Shown piece by piece: positions 7,541 through 15,079 of a stretch of 40,990 nucleotides of DNA. Numbering within the stretch: position 1 is the stretch's first letter; each line of letters begins with the position of its first letter. A program made the translations under genes and the position numbers. This DNA comes from Bacteroidota bacterium (GTDB taxonomy: Bacteria; Bacteroidota; Bacteroidia; B-17B0; Aurantibacillaceae): positions 1 to 40,990 of the forward strand of contig JAJNDK010000019.1 in NCBI GenBank assembly GCA_021156365.1. Direction: 5' to 3'. The notes under the pieces are model-generated. The model was not told the origin of the DNA, ran no database searches, and saw nothing but the letters and a program-made list of their open reading frames with translations.

Positions 7541-7582
7541 TGATTGCTAAAATCCTTATCTTTCCCACATCAATTTGTGCGT

Positions 7583-8689
7583 ATGAGATCCCTGTTTGCA
7601 GTTATTTTACTATTGATATCGGGCTTTTCCCTGGCTCAGAAACATCCTTCCGCCATCCTCAAGTCGATTATGAAAGCCAATGACGAAGGCCGTTACGAGG
7701 ATATCCGCAAAATGCTTTGGTCCAAAGCCAACCAGGAAGATATTGTAAGGACGCTGGAAAAAACAAAAGAGACCTTCGGCCCGGCGAACTATTTCCTTCA
7801 AACGGACAGCGCCTACAAGACTTCCAAATCTCAGCCCAAAAAATACTACGAATTTAAATTCAATACCTATTATCAGCACGACCTGTTCAAATACGAATTC
7901 ATCCTCGTAGATGAAAAAGGTGAATACCGGCTTGCTTCCATGATCTCCCATGGCTATAAAGGAAATTACAACGATCCGCTGATGAATTACGGTGCCCTGA
8001 CAGTGCCCAAAGTCTTTATCAATGCGGTCGTTTCCGGAAAGACGAAGGATGCCTATTCCTTATTCTCCCGGTCGCTCACTGAAAGCCTTACAGAAGAGGG
8101 TTTCCAGGGAATGGTGGATATTATAAACGGAGCGCTTGGCGAACTGAATGCTATTGAATTTATTGATACCTGCACGGCATTGAATTTTTACGGTGAGAAT
8201 GAAAGTATCGCCATGTTTGCAGTAAAGCTCACCGGAACGAAGGGAAATCTGTACTTCACCGGAACGATCGCTATGACCAATGACGGGACGTTTTTCATCA
8301 CCCGGTTCCAATTGTTCGAAGAGATCGAAATAAACAACCTGAACGAAATGAAAGCTGCTGAAAAGCTCCTGGATGAATTTTATTTTGCACTGGCTGCAGG
8401 CGCTTATGATAAAGTATACGCTTTGTTGCACCCGGACCTGCAGGAAACAAAGAGCCTTTCCTCGGTAACGGAATTGTTGCAGGGCATGAAAACAGCTGCC
8501 GGCAGGCATAAAGGACATTCAGCTGTGTCGCAGATCTTCTCGCGGAATAAAAGCGGCAGCGATCTAAATAAGTTTATGCTGATCATGAGGGATGAGAACC
8601 AGCACAAAGTGTTGCACGATAATTTTGTGCTATGCTACGACAAAGAAAATAAACTGAGGATCTCGTATTTTTATTTTGTGGAGTATTAG
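7583..8689 (+). CDS. Secreted protein with three NTF2-like (DUF3887/DUF4019-like) modules, unknown function
   Basis: 368 residues from the ATG at 7583, chosen because MRSLFAVILLLISGFSLAQ is a clean signal peptide while the upstream ATG at 7544 adds a polar tail in front of it. The mature protein seems to consist of three similar modules (about 20-128, 138-248 and 258-368). Each begins with a helix, a G-(K/R/A)-Y-D/E turn and a helical pair (for example NDEGRYEDIRKML, SGKTKDAYSLFSRSL, AAGAYDKVYALLHPDL) and ends in beta strands with FKFNTYY, IAMFAVKL or FMLIMRDE. This resembles small cystatin/NTF2-fold domains such as DUF3887 and DUF4019. Fold assignment is by eye and uncertain; function unknown. 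It converges with the suf operon. Confidence 0.65.
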   Translation: MRSLFAVILLLISGFSLAQKHPSAILKSIMKANDEGRYEDIRKMLWSKANQEDIVRTLEKTKETFGPANYFLQTDSAYKTSKSQPKKYYEFKFNTYYQHDLFKYEFILVDEKGEYRLASMISHGYKGNYNDPLMNYGALTVPKVFINAVVSGKTKDAYSLFSRSLTESLTEEGFQGMVDIINGALGELNAIEFIDTCTALNFYGENESIAMFAVKLTGTKGNLYFTGTIAMTNDGTFFITRFQLFEEIEINNLNEMKAAEKLLDEFYFALAAGAYDKVYALLHPDLQETKSLSSVTELLQGMKTAAGRHKGHSAVSQIFSRNKSGSDLNKFMLIMRDENQHKVLHDNFVLCYDKENKLRISYFYFVEY

Positions 8690-8696
8690 TTTTTTA

Positions 8697-8741
8697 GCCG
8701 CAGCCCGATAGCTATCGGGACGCAGATGCCGCGGATTTTTT
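8697..8741. repeat. Class A mini-repeat carrying a perfect CCCGATAGCTATCGGG palindrome
   Basis: The 16-base perfect palindrome CCCGATAGCTATCGGG (8704-8719) is embedded in class A repeat words (GCCGCAG before, ACGCAGATGCCGCGGATT after). It lies between the convergent ends of the secreted-protein gene and the suf operon. As RNA it would fold into a hairpin, so it could help end transcription from both sides, but there is no immediate T run. The same palindrome recurs at 15123-15140. Confidence 0.7.
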
Positions 8742-8798
8742 CATTTCGATTGCAATCCTGTATAAGAAGAATGGAAAAGTAGTCGAGAGAGGCAAGCG

Positions 8799-9128
8799 TC
8801 ACATAAAGCCCAATTCCACTTGTGCCACTTCGCTCATCATCTCTTTTGTCCAGGTGGGCTCGAAAGTAAGCTCCATTTTAACGGATTTCAATTCGCTGAT
8901 CTCTTTTATTTTTGATTCCATTTCAGCCGGCAGTGTTTCTACGGCAGGGCAGTTTGGCGACGTGAGCGTAAAACGGACGAGCAGATCGTTATCGTCGCTT
9001 AAATTTATTTCATAGATAAGCCCGAGCTCCCAGACATCCACAGGAATCTCCGGATCGTAGCAGGTTTTCAGCTGATCGATGATCTTTTGCGTGAGCTCAA
9101 CGTTCTTTGATATTATAATTGCTGCCAT
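8799..9128 (-). CDS. sufT: SufT/PaaD-like MIP18-family FeS assembly protein
   Basis: 109 residues, one MIP18 (DUF59) domain. Hallmarks are YDPEIPVDVWELGLIYEI (24-41), with the DPE motif, and LTSPNCPAVETLP (56-68) with the conserved Cys61. Proteins of this type help maturation of iron-sulfur proteins and are commonly the last gene of suf operons in Bacteroidota and Firmicutes. It starts 4 bases after the stop of sufE, so the two are probably translated together. In older annotation this would be called a metal-sulfur cluster biosynthetic enzyme or PaaD-like protein. Confidence 0.9.
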   Translation of the reverse strand: MAAIIISKNVELTQKIIDQLKTCYDPEIPVDVWELGLIYEINLSDDNDLLVRFTLTSPNCPAVETLPAEMESKIKEISELKSVKMELTFEPTWTKEMMSEVAQVELGFM

Positions 9129-9132
9129 GTTC

Positions 9133-9558
9133 TTAAGAAGATAATTTTGTTTTTAAAGCCACTGCATCCAGTTTCATTTGTTTGATCATACTCAGCAAAC
9201 CATTTGCGCGGGTAGGGGACAGGTGCTCTTTTAGCCCGATCCGGTCTACGAAATGCATATCCGCTGTCATGATATCATCCGGCGCCTGCCCGCTCAATAC
9301 ACGAATCATCAGCGCCACCAATCCTTTTGTAATGATGGCATCGCTGTCTGCCGAATAGATCACTTTTCCATCCTTCAGGTCGCTTTGCAGCCAAACCCGG
9401 CTCTGGCAGCCTTTGATAAGCCGGTCGTCGGTTTTCAGCTCTTCAGGCAATGCGTGCAGGTCTTTGCCCATATCGATCACATACTGGTACTTGTCTTCCC
9501 AGTTATCGAACATTTCGAATTCGTTTATTATTTCGTTCTCAATTTCTTCTATTCTCAT
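9133..9558 (-). CDS. sufE: Cysteine desulfuration protein SufE
   Basis: 141 residues, typical SufE length. It takes the persulfide sulfur from SufS on Cys51, in the motif LIKGCQSRVW (47-56), and passes it to the SufBCD scaffold. The family end HLSPTRANGLLSMI is present. The start codon at 9558 is preceded within one base by a class B mini-repeat (9559-9588), so the normal spacer to sufS is occupied by repeat sequence. The gap to sufS (96 bases) is the largest in the operon. Confidence 0.95.
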   Translation of the reverse strand: MRIEEIENEIINEFEMFDNWEDKYQYVIDMGKDLHALPEELKTDDRLIKGCQSRVWLQSDLKDGKVIYSADSDAIITKGLVALMIRVLSGQAPDDIMTADMHFVDRIGLKEHLSPTRANGLLSMIKQMKLDAVALKTKLSS

Positions 9559-9588
9559 GTTTCTCGCAGAGACGCAAAGAGCGCAAAG
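9559..9588. repeat. Class B mini-repeat directly upstream of sufE
   Basis: A 30-base sequence rich in GCGCAAAG / GACGCAAAG / CGCAGAG words. Read on the minus strand it is closely similar to the sequence at 36520-36547 on the plus strand (CTTTGCGC, then CTCTGCG). It touches the sufE start codon and fills its leader. Similar extragenic words are frequent in some Bacteroidota genomes, from memory. Confidence 0.6.
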
Positions 9589-9654
9589 GGGATACCTTCT
9601 GTGTTCTTATGCCTTATATGGTTTTACTATTTTCGAATTTATTATGGTGAAGTA

Positions 9655-10872
9655 TTACAATAACATTTTTACTGCTTTTTTTACTCCTGTGATAAATGCA
9701 TCTACTTCCTCTATCGTATTATACACTGCAAAGCTTGCCCGCACTGTTCCGGGTATTCCCAGGCAATGCATCAAGGGCTGTGTGCAGTGATGTCCTGTTC
9801 TTACTGCAATTCCCATCTGATCGAGCAAAGTGCCGGTATCAAAAGGATGCACTTTTTTAATGTTAAAAGAGATCACGCCGGCTTTGTTTGCGGTATTTCC
9901 ATAGATCTCGGTTTCTTGTATTGCCTGCAATTGTTTTGTGGCATATATCAGCAGCTCATGCTCATGTTTTGCAATAGCTTCTATGCCGATCTCATTTACA
10001 AAATCGATAGCCGCTTTGGTAGCAGGTCCGGCTTCAATATTAGGTGTTCCGGCTTCAAATTTATTCGGCAGGTCGGCCCATTCGCTTGTTCCGATCGTAA
10101 CGGATTTTATGATCCCACCGCCATACTGATAGGGTGGCATGGCCTGCAGCAATTCTTCTTTTGCATACAGCACTCCCATTCCTGTCGGGCCATATACTTT
10201 GTGCATGCTGAATGCATAAAAATCGGCATCCAGTTCCTGCATATCCACTTTCATATGAGGTACCGCCTGGGCGCCATCCAGCAGCACCTTCGCTCCGTAT
10301 TTTTTCGCTTCGGCAATGATCTCTTTTACCGGATTGATGACACCTAATGTGTTGCTCACCTGTGTAACAGCCACCAGCCTGGTTTTGTCGCTCAGTAGTT
10401 TTTTGTATGCTTCGATATCTAAGTCCTGTGTGGCAGTGAGCGGAATTACTTTGAGAACGATCCCTTTTTCATCGCGCAGGTTCTGCCAGGGAAGAAAATT
10501 GGAATGATGTTCCATCTCCGACACAATGATCTCATCTCCTGTTTTTAAAAATGCCCTTGAAAAGGAATTGGCCACCAGGTTGATGGAATCGGTAGTGCCT
10601 TTGGTAAAGATGATCTCATGGGCATGTTTCGCGCCGATAAACTGTTGAACAGCTGTTCTGCCCAGTTCATAAGCATCGGTGGCTGTGCGGCTGAGGGCGT
10701 GCACTCCTCTGTGGATATTGCTGTTCTGATGCGTATAATAATGAACGATCGCATCGATCACACGCTGAGGTTTTTGTGTGGTGGCTCCGTTATCGAAATA
10801 AACCAAAGGCTTTCCGTTTACCGTTTCAGTAAGAATAGGAAATTGCTGCCGTACATGGTTTATATTCAACAT
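9655..10872 (-). CDS. sufS: Cysteine desulfurase SufS
   Basis: 405 residues, class V aminotransferase fold with PLP. It converts cysteine to alanine and holds the sulfur as persulfide. PLP lysine is Lys225 in FYAFSMHKVYGPTG; catalytic cysteine is Cys363 in RTGHHCTQPLM, in the short-loop context typical of the SufS group. YFDNGATTQKP (25-35) and the SEMEHHSNFLPWQ motif (118-130) are also typical. Its start overlaps the sufD stop (TAATG), so it is translationally coupled. Confidence 0.97.
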   Translation of the reverse strand: MLNINHVRQQFPILTETVNGKPLVYFDNGATTQKPQRVIDAIVHYYTHQNSNIHRGVHALSRTATDAYELGRTAVQQFIGAKHAHEIIFTKGTTDSINLVANSFSRAFLKTGDEIIVSEMEHHSNFLPWQNLRDEKGIVLKVIPLTATQDLDIEAYKKLLSDKTRLVAVTQVSNTLGVINPVKEIIAEAKKYGAKVLLDGAQAVPHMKVDMQELDADFYAFSMHKVYGPTGMGVLYAKEELLQAMPPYQYGGGIIKSVTIGTSEWADLPNKFEAGTPNIEAGPATKAAIDFVNEIGIEAIAKHEHELLIYATKQLQAIQETEIYGNTANKAGVISFNIKKVHPFDTGTLLDQMGIAVRTGHHCTQPLMHCLGIPGTVRASFAVYNTIEEVDAFITGVKKAVKMLL

Positions 10873-12161
10873 TAGTTCAATGAAGCTTCAAATAAATTCA
10901 GGATATTTTCCTGTAAAGCAGGGATCTCCACTTTGTCGATCAGTTCCTGCGCAAATGCCTGCAATAATAATTTACGGGCAGATGTATCACCAATACCGCG
11001 GGCTTTCAAATAAAACAGCGCTTCTTCATCTACTTTACCGGTTGAGGTTCCGTGCGAGCATTTTACATCATCGGCATAGATCTCTAACTGAGGTTTGGTA
11101 TTCACGGTGGCATCGTCGCTCATCAGAATGTTCTTGCTGCTTTGGTAAGCGTTCGTTTTCTGTGCATCACGTCTTACCATGATCTTACCATTGAAAACGA
11201 TGGTCGCCTTATCATAGGCCACACCTTTGTAAAGCTCATTGCTGTTGCAATTTGGCATAGCATGGTCGATATAGGTGTGATTATCGATGAGACGATTTTT
11301 TGTCCCTATGATCAAACCATTGAGATGCGATTCGATGTTTTTACCCAGCAGGCGAACGAGGTGATTGTTGCGCACCAGGTTTCCTCCGAAAATAAACGTA
11401 GAGGCATCGTAGGTACTGTCTGCTGACTGCACTGCTTCAATAGTATGCACAGAGAATGCATTTTCTTTTTCTGCCTGGATACGTAAATGATTGAGGTGGG
11501 CATTCTCTTTCACTACGATCTCACTCGTGTGGGTAGAGAAATAATTTGCACCTTCCGCCGCATGATAAAAATCCACTACCGTGCAATTGCTTCCGCTTTC
11601 GGCAACGATCAGTGTGCGTGGGTTGATAAATGCGGTTTCTACGGCCTGGGTAATATGATGAATGAAGACCGGTAATTGAATAGCAGTGTTCCGTTCGATA
11701 CGAATGAATACACCATTCTGGCAATAGGCCGTATTGATAGCAGTAAAAGCATCCGATGACGGCAGTGCATGCACCGCCAGATGTTCTTTTACAAGTGCTC
11801 CGTTGGCGGAGGATCCGGCAGCTTCTTCGAGACTACTGATCACTATTCCTTTTTCAGCGCCCGCTACCGAATGGAATCGTCCGTTGATCATGTATACATT
11901 GATGGCAGCATCAAAAGAGGGTAGTGTTGCCGGTGTGCTGAACTTATTTCCTATTTGTTTGAACTCTTTGCGAAGGATCGCATCGGTGTTGCAGTATTTA
12001 TATTCTTCGTTCTTAGCAGTAGGGATACCGGAAGCCTCAATGTATTGAAGTGCTTCCCCGATCTGCTCAAAACCAATGATTGTATTCTTCTCTGCAGTGG
12101 AATTAAGAAGGGAAATAAGATTTTGGGAAGTACTTGTTTTATTTTCTAATGCTAATGACAT
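10872..12161 (-). CDS. sufD: FeS cluster assembly scaffold protein SufD
   Basis: 429 residues. SufD forms a complex with SufB and SufC and is needed for iron entry in the scaffold. The right-handed beta-helix core and the conserved C-terminal block DDVKCSHGTSTGKVDEEALFYL followed by ARGI are visible, including the conserved Cys-Ser-His. It starts one base after the sufC stop (TGA G ATG) and its stop overlaps sufS. Confidence 0.95.
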   Translation of the reverse strand: MSLALENKTSTSQNLISLLNSTAEKNTIIGFEQIGEALQYIEASGIPTAKNEEYKYCNTDAILRKEFKQIGNKFSTPATLPSFDAAINVYMINGRFHSVAGAEKGIVISSLEEAAGSSANGALVKEHLAVHALPSSDAFTAINTAYCQNGVFIRIERNTAIQLPVFIHHITQAVETAFINPRTLIVAESGSNCTVVDFYHAAEGANYFSTHTSEIVVKENAHLNHLRIQAEKENAFSVHTIEAVQSADSTYDASTFIFGGNLVRNNHLVRLLGKNIESHLNGLIIGTKNRLIDNHTYIDHAMPNCNSNELYKGVAYDKATIVFNGKIMVRRDAQKTNAYQSSKNILMSDDATVNTKPQLEIYADDVKCSHGTSTGKVDEEALFYLKARGIGDTSARKLLLQAFAQELIDKVEIPALQENILNLFEASLN

Positions 12162-12162
12162 C

Positions 12163-12918
12163 TCAGGCTAATTCAAACTGTTTTTTAATATCGTCGTATC
12201 CTTTTTCTTCCAACTCAAGCGCCAGCTCTTTGGTGCCCGATTTCACTATTTTCCCGTTGTACAATACATGTACAAAATCAGGAACAATGTATTCAAGCAA
12301 ACGCTGATAATGTGTGATCACTAAAAACGCATTTTCCTTTGAGCGAAGTTTGTTTACCCCATTTGCCACAATACGCAGGGCATCAATGTCCAGGCCGGAA
12401 TCGGTCTCATCCAGGATGGAGAACACCGGGTTCAGCATCGCCATCTGGAAGATCTCATTCCGTTTTTTCTCACCACCGCTGAAGCCTTCATTCACACTCC
12501 TGTTTGCCAGCTTTCCATCCAGCTCTACCAGCTTTTGTTTTTCTTTTACGAGTGCCAGGAAGTCTTTGGCTTCTATGTTCGGCATCCCTTTGTATTCGCG
12601 GATCTCGTTAATGGCTGTTTTCAGGAAATTGATATTGCTCACGCCGGGGATCTCCACAGGGTATTGGAACGCGAGGAAAACACCTTCGCGGGCACGGTCT
12701 TCAGGGGCCAGCTCCAGCAGGTTTTTACCGTTAAACAGTACTTCACCTTCCGTTACTTCATAATCGCTTCTTCCGGCTATTACGCTCGAAAGAGTTGATT
12801 TTCCGGAACCATTGGGCCCCATGATAGCATGCACTTCACCTGCTTTTATTTCGAGGTTGATTCCTTTTAATATCTCTTTTCCTTCTACTGAAGCGTGTAA
12901 ATTTTTAATTGTGATCAT
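12163..12918 (-). CDS. sufC: FeS assembly ATPase SufC
   Basis: 251 residues. ABC ATPase of the SufBCD scaffold. Walker A GPNGSGKST (34-42), Q-loop FLAFQYPVEIPGVSN, signature FSGGEKKRNEI and the SufC-specific Walker B variant LDETDSGLDIDAL are all present. The frame stays open upstream to 13101 and into sufB, but MITIKNLHASVEGKEILKG is the family start, so the ATG at 12918 is chosen. 35 bases separate it from the sufB stop. Confidence 0.97.
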   Translation of the reverse strand: MITIKNLHASVEGKEILKGINLEIKAGEVHAIMGPNGSGKSTLSSVIAGRSDYEVTEGEVLFNGKNLLELAPEDRAREGVFLAFQYPVEIPGVSNINFLKTAINEIREYKGMPNIEAKDFLALVKEKQKLVELDGKLANRSVNEGFSGGEKKRNEIFQMAMLNPVFSILDETDSGLDIDALRIVANGVNKLRSKENAFLVITHYQRLLEYIVPDFVHVLYNGKIVKSGTKELALELEEKGYDDIKKQFELA

Positions 12919-12953
12919 TTTCCTTTTATAAATTCCGATTCTTAAATTCCGTA

Positions 12954-14408
12954 TTAACCTACGCTTCCTTCGAGGCTGATGGCCAGTAATTTTTGCGCTT
13001 CGATAGCAAACTCCATCGGCAGCTTGTTCAGTACTTCCCTGCAATATCCGTTCACGATCAACCCGATGGCTTTCTCTGTGCTGATCCCACGCTGGTTGCA
13101 ATAAAACAGCTGGTCTTCGCCTATTTTGGAAGTGGTTGCCTCATGCTCTACCACCGCCGATTTATCTTTTATTTCAATATAAGGGAATGTATGTGCGCCG
13201 CACTTATCACCCATCAGCAAACTGTCGCACTGGGAGAAATTACGTGCATTCAGCGCACCTTTCCGGATCTGCACCAAACCCCGGTAGGAGTTATTGCTTA
13301 CACCAGCCGAGATCCCTTTGGAAATAATGGTCGATTTGGTATTCTTCCCGATGTGGATCATCTTGGTGCCGGTATCGGCCTGTTGGTGATTATTCGTAAG
13401 TGCCACGGAGTAAAATTCACCAACACTGTTATCGCCTTTCAATATCACCGAAGGATATTTCCAGGTAATGGCAGAGCCTGTTTCCACCTGTGTCCAGCTG
13501 ATCTTGCTGTAGTCACCCACACACAGTCCGCGTTTGGTAACGAAGTTATAAATACCGCCTACACCGTTCTTATCGCCGGGATACCAGTTCTGAACTGTGC
13601 TGTATTTCACTTCTGCATTTTTGTGTGCAATGATCTCCACTACGGCAGCATGCAATTGGTTCTCATCGCGCTGAGGAGCCGTGCAGCCTTCGAGGTAACT
13701 TACGTAGGACTCTTCATCGGCTACGATCAATGTACGTTCGAACTGGCCGGTACCGGAAGAGTTGATACGGAAATAGGTGGATAGTTCCATCGGACAACGA
13801 ACGCCTTTTGGAATGTAACAGAAAGAACCATCGCTGAAAACGGCGCCGTTCAATGCCGCATAATAGTTATCCGTATACGGAACCACCATTCCCATGTATT
13901 TCTTGATAAGATCAGGATGCTCCTGTACGGCTTCGCTGAAGGAACAGAAAATGATCCCTTTTTCGGCCAATGTTTCGCGGAAAGTTGTTTTCACGGAAAT
14001 ACTGTCGAAAACCGCATCTACTGCTATATTGGAATTAACTCCTGTCAGGCGTTTTTGCTCTTCGAGGGAAATCCCTAATTTTTCGAATGTTTTTAATAGC
14101 TCCGGATCCACTTCATCCAGGCTGTTCAGCACCGGTTTCTTTTTTGGTGCAGAGTAATAGGAAATGTCCTGGAAATTCACTCTTGGATATTGGAAATACG
14201 CCCAGTGATCGGGTTCTTTCATGGTAAGCCAATAGCGGTAAGCTTTTAAGCGGTATTCCAGCATCCATTCCGGCTCGTTCTTTTTGTGCGACAGCAAACG
14301 GATCACCTCTTCATTCAGTCCTTTTTTGAAGGTGTCTGATTCGATGTCGGTCGTGAAGCCCCACTTATACTCACTGTTTATATGCTCTTCTAAAATCTCG
14401 TTAGCCAT
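12954..14408 (-). CDS. sufB: FeS cluster assembly scaffold protein SufB
   Basis: 484 residues, usual length for SufB. It carries the assembling cluster within SufBC2D. Recognisable are the N-terminal [23 protein letters not shown], the [21 protein letters not shown] segment of the beta-helix, and the C-terminal [21 protein letters not shown] with the conserved Glu/Cys region. Second gene of the operon, 68 bases after sufA. Confidence 0.97.
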   Translation of the reverse strand: MANEILEEHINSEYKWGFTTDIESDTFKKGLNEEVIRLLSHKKNEPEWMLEYRLKAYRYWLTMKEPDHWAYFQYPRVNFQDISYYSAPKKKPVLNSLDEVDPELLKTFEKLGISLEEQKRLTGVNSNIAVDAVFDSISVKTTFRETLAEKGIIFCSFSEAVQEHPDLIKKYMGMVVPYTDNYYAALNGAVFSDGSFCYIPKGVRCPMELSTYFRINSSGTGQFERTLIVADEESYVSYLEGCTAPQRDENQLHAAVVEIIAHKNAEVKYSTVQNWYPGDKNGVGGIYNFVTKRGLCVGDYSKISWTQVETGSAITWKYPSVILKGDNSVGEFYSVALTNNHQQADTGTKMIHIGKNTKSTIISKGISAGVSNNSYRGLVQIRKGALNARNFSQCDSLLMGDKCGAHTFPYIEIKDKSAVVEHEATTSKIGEDQLFYCNQRGISTEKAIGLIVNGYCREVLNKLPMEFAIEAQKLLAISLEGSVG

Positions 14409-14476
14409 TGGTTCTTGGTTCGTTCTGTGAAAATTTGGCGGGGCATACTAAAAACACCCCAATTTGTCGGAATGGT

Positions 14477-14803
14477 TTAAACGGAGAAGGATTCTCCGCA
14501 ACCGCAGGTCCGGGAAGCATTGGGGTTATTGAACAGGAAACCCTTTCCATTGATCCCGCCGCTGTATTCCAGCTGGGTGCCAACGAGGTATAAAAAACTC
14601 TTGCGGTCGCAAACTATCTTTATTCCCTTATCTTCAAAAACCTGGTCGCCTTCTTTCGGAACATTGTCAAATTCAAGCTTATAGCTGAGTCCTGAACATC
14701 CTCCGCCTTCTACTCCCACACGGATAAAGGTATCTGCGGGCTTATTTTCGTCCTGTATTAATTTCAGCGCATGGTCGCGTGCTGAGTCGGTTACTGTGAT
14801 CAT
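14477..14803 (-). CDS. sufA: A-type iron-sulfur carrier protein (SufA/IscA family)
   Basis: 108 residues. The three conserved cysteines appear in GGGCSGLSYKLEF (about 31-43) and TCGCGESF (about 99-106). A-type carriers receive clusters from the scaffold and pass them on. First gene of the suf operon, directly behind the promoter and palindromic operator at 14841-14897. Confidence 0.94.
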   Translation of the reverse strand: MITVTDSARDHALKLIQDENKPADTFIRVGVEGGGCSGLSYKLEFDNVPKEGDQVFEDKGIKIVCDRKSFLYLVGTQLEYSGGINGKGFLFNNPNASRTCGCGESFSV

Positions 14804-14840
14804 TGGGTCAGTTTTTAGGAGTTAAAATTTCCTTATACTT

Positions 14841-14859
14841 ATTTAGATTAAGTCTAAAT
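14841..14859. promoter_or_regulatory. Palindromic operator at the suf transcription start
   Basis: ATTTAGATTAAGTCTAAAT has 7-base perfect arms (ATTTAGA / TCTAAAT) around TTAAG. It lies just downstream of the suf -7 box on the minus strand, over the expected start site, an ideal place for repression. The TTAG/CTAA half-sites resemble DtxR/IdeR-like iron-repressor sites; an Rrf2 or Fur-type protein is also possible. No regulator gene is seen in the window. Which protein binds is inference. Confidence 0.6.
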
Positions 14860-14865
14860 TTTATG

Positions 14866-14897
14866 CAAAAATACCACAAATGCGGTATATAACCAAA
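14866..14897 (-). promoter_or_regulatory. suf operon promoter (TTTG, 20 bases, TATTTTTG)
   Basis: On the minus strand TTTG (14897-14894) is followed after exactly 20 bases by TATTTTTG (14873-14866), an exact Bacteroidota -33/-7 promoter. sufA begins about 60 bases downstream. The rest of the 14804-15079 gap holds the operator, this promoter and the promoter of the next plus-strand gene. Confidence 0.82.
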
Positions 14898-15047
14898 GTT
14901 TTAGGGAAAATTAGCCGGAAGGTAGAAAAGTGAGAGTTTTACTAAGTAAACGGCTTTTTTCCTGTCTTTCAAGGGCTTGTAATTTCGCTTTTAGACTAAT
15001 TGCAAATATCTGTCGATCTAAAACCATGTAACCTGAAGCGAAAACTT

Positions 15048-15055
15048 TAATTTTG
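15048..15055 (+). promoter_or_regulatory. -7 promoter element for the DUF3857 gene pair
   Basis: TAATTTTG fits TAnnTTTG and lies 24 bases before the ATG at 15080. No -33 TTTG at the expected distance. Confidence 0.55.
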
Positions 15056-15079
15056 TAGTACAAACAAAAAACTACCTAA

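Noticed and set aside
8704-8719. Palindrome as a classical terminator
   Set aside because: No T run follows directly and an identical palindrome lies inside a coding region, so repeat is the safer call.
9253-9790. Several overlapping plus-strand open frames over sufE and sufS
   Set aside because: They are antisense to conserved suf genes and show no protein features of their own.
12919-13101. Extended N-terminus for SufC
   Set aside because: The frame is open upstream but overlaps the end of sufB, and the translation there has no similarity to SufC. The ATG at 12918 gives the family start MITIKNLHA.
12993-13784. Long plus-strand open frame of 263 codons
   Set aside because: It lies entirely antisense to sufB, whose protein is clearly conserved. 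No recognisable domain, start signal or promoter.
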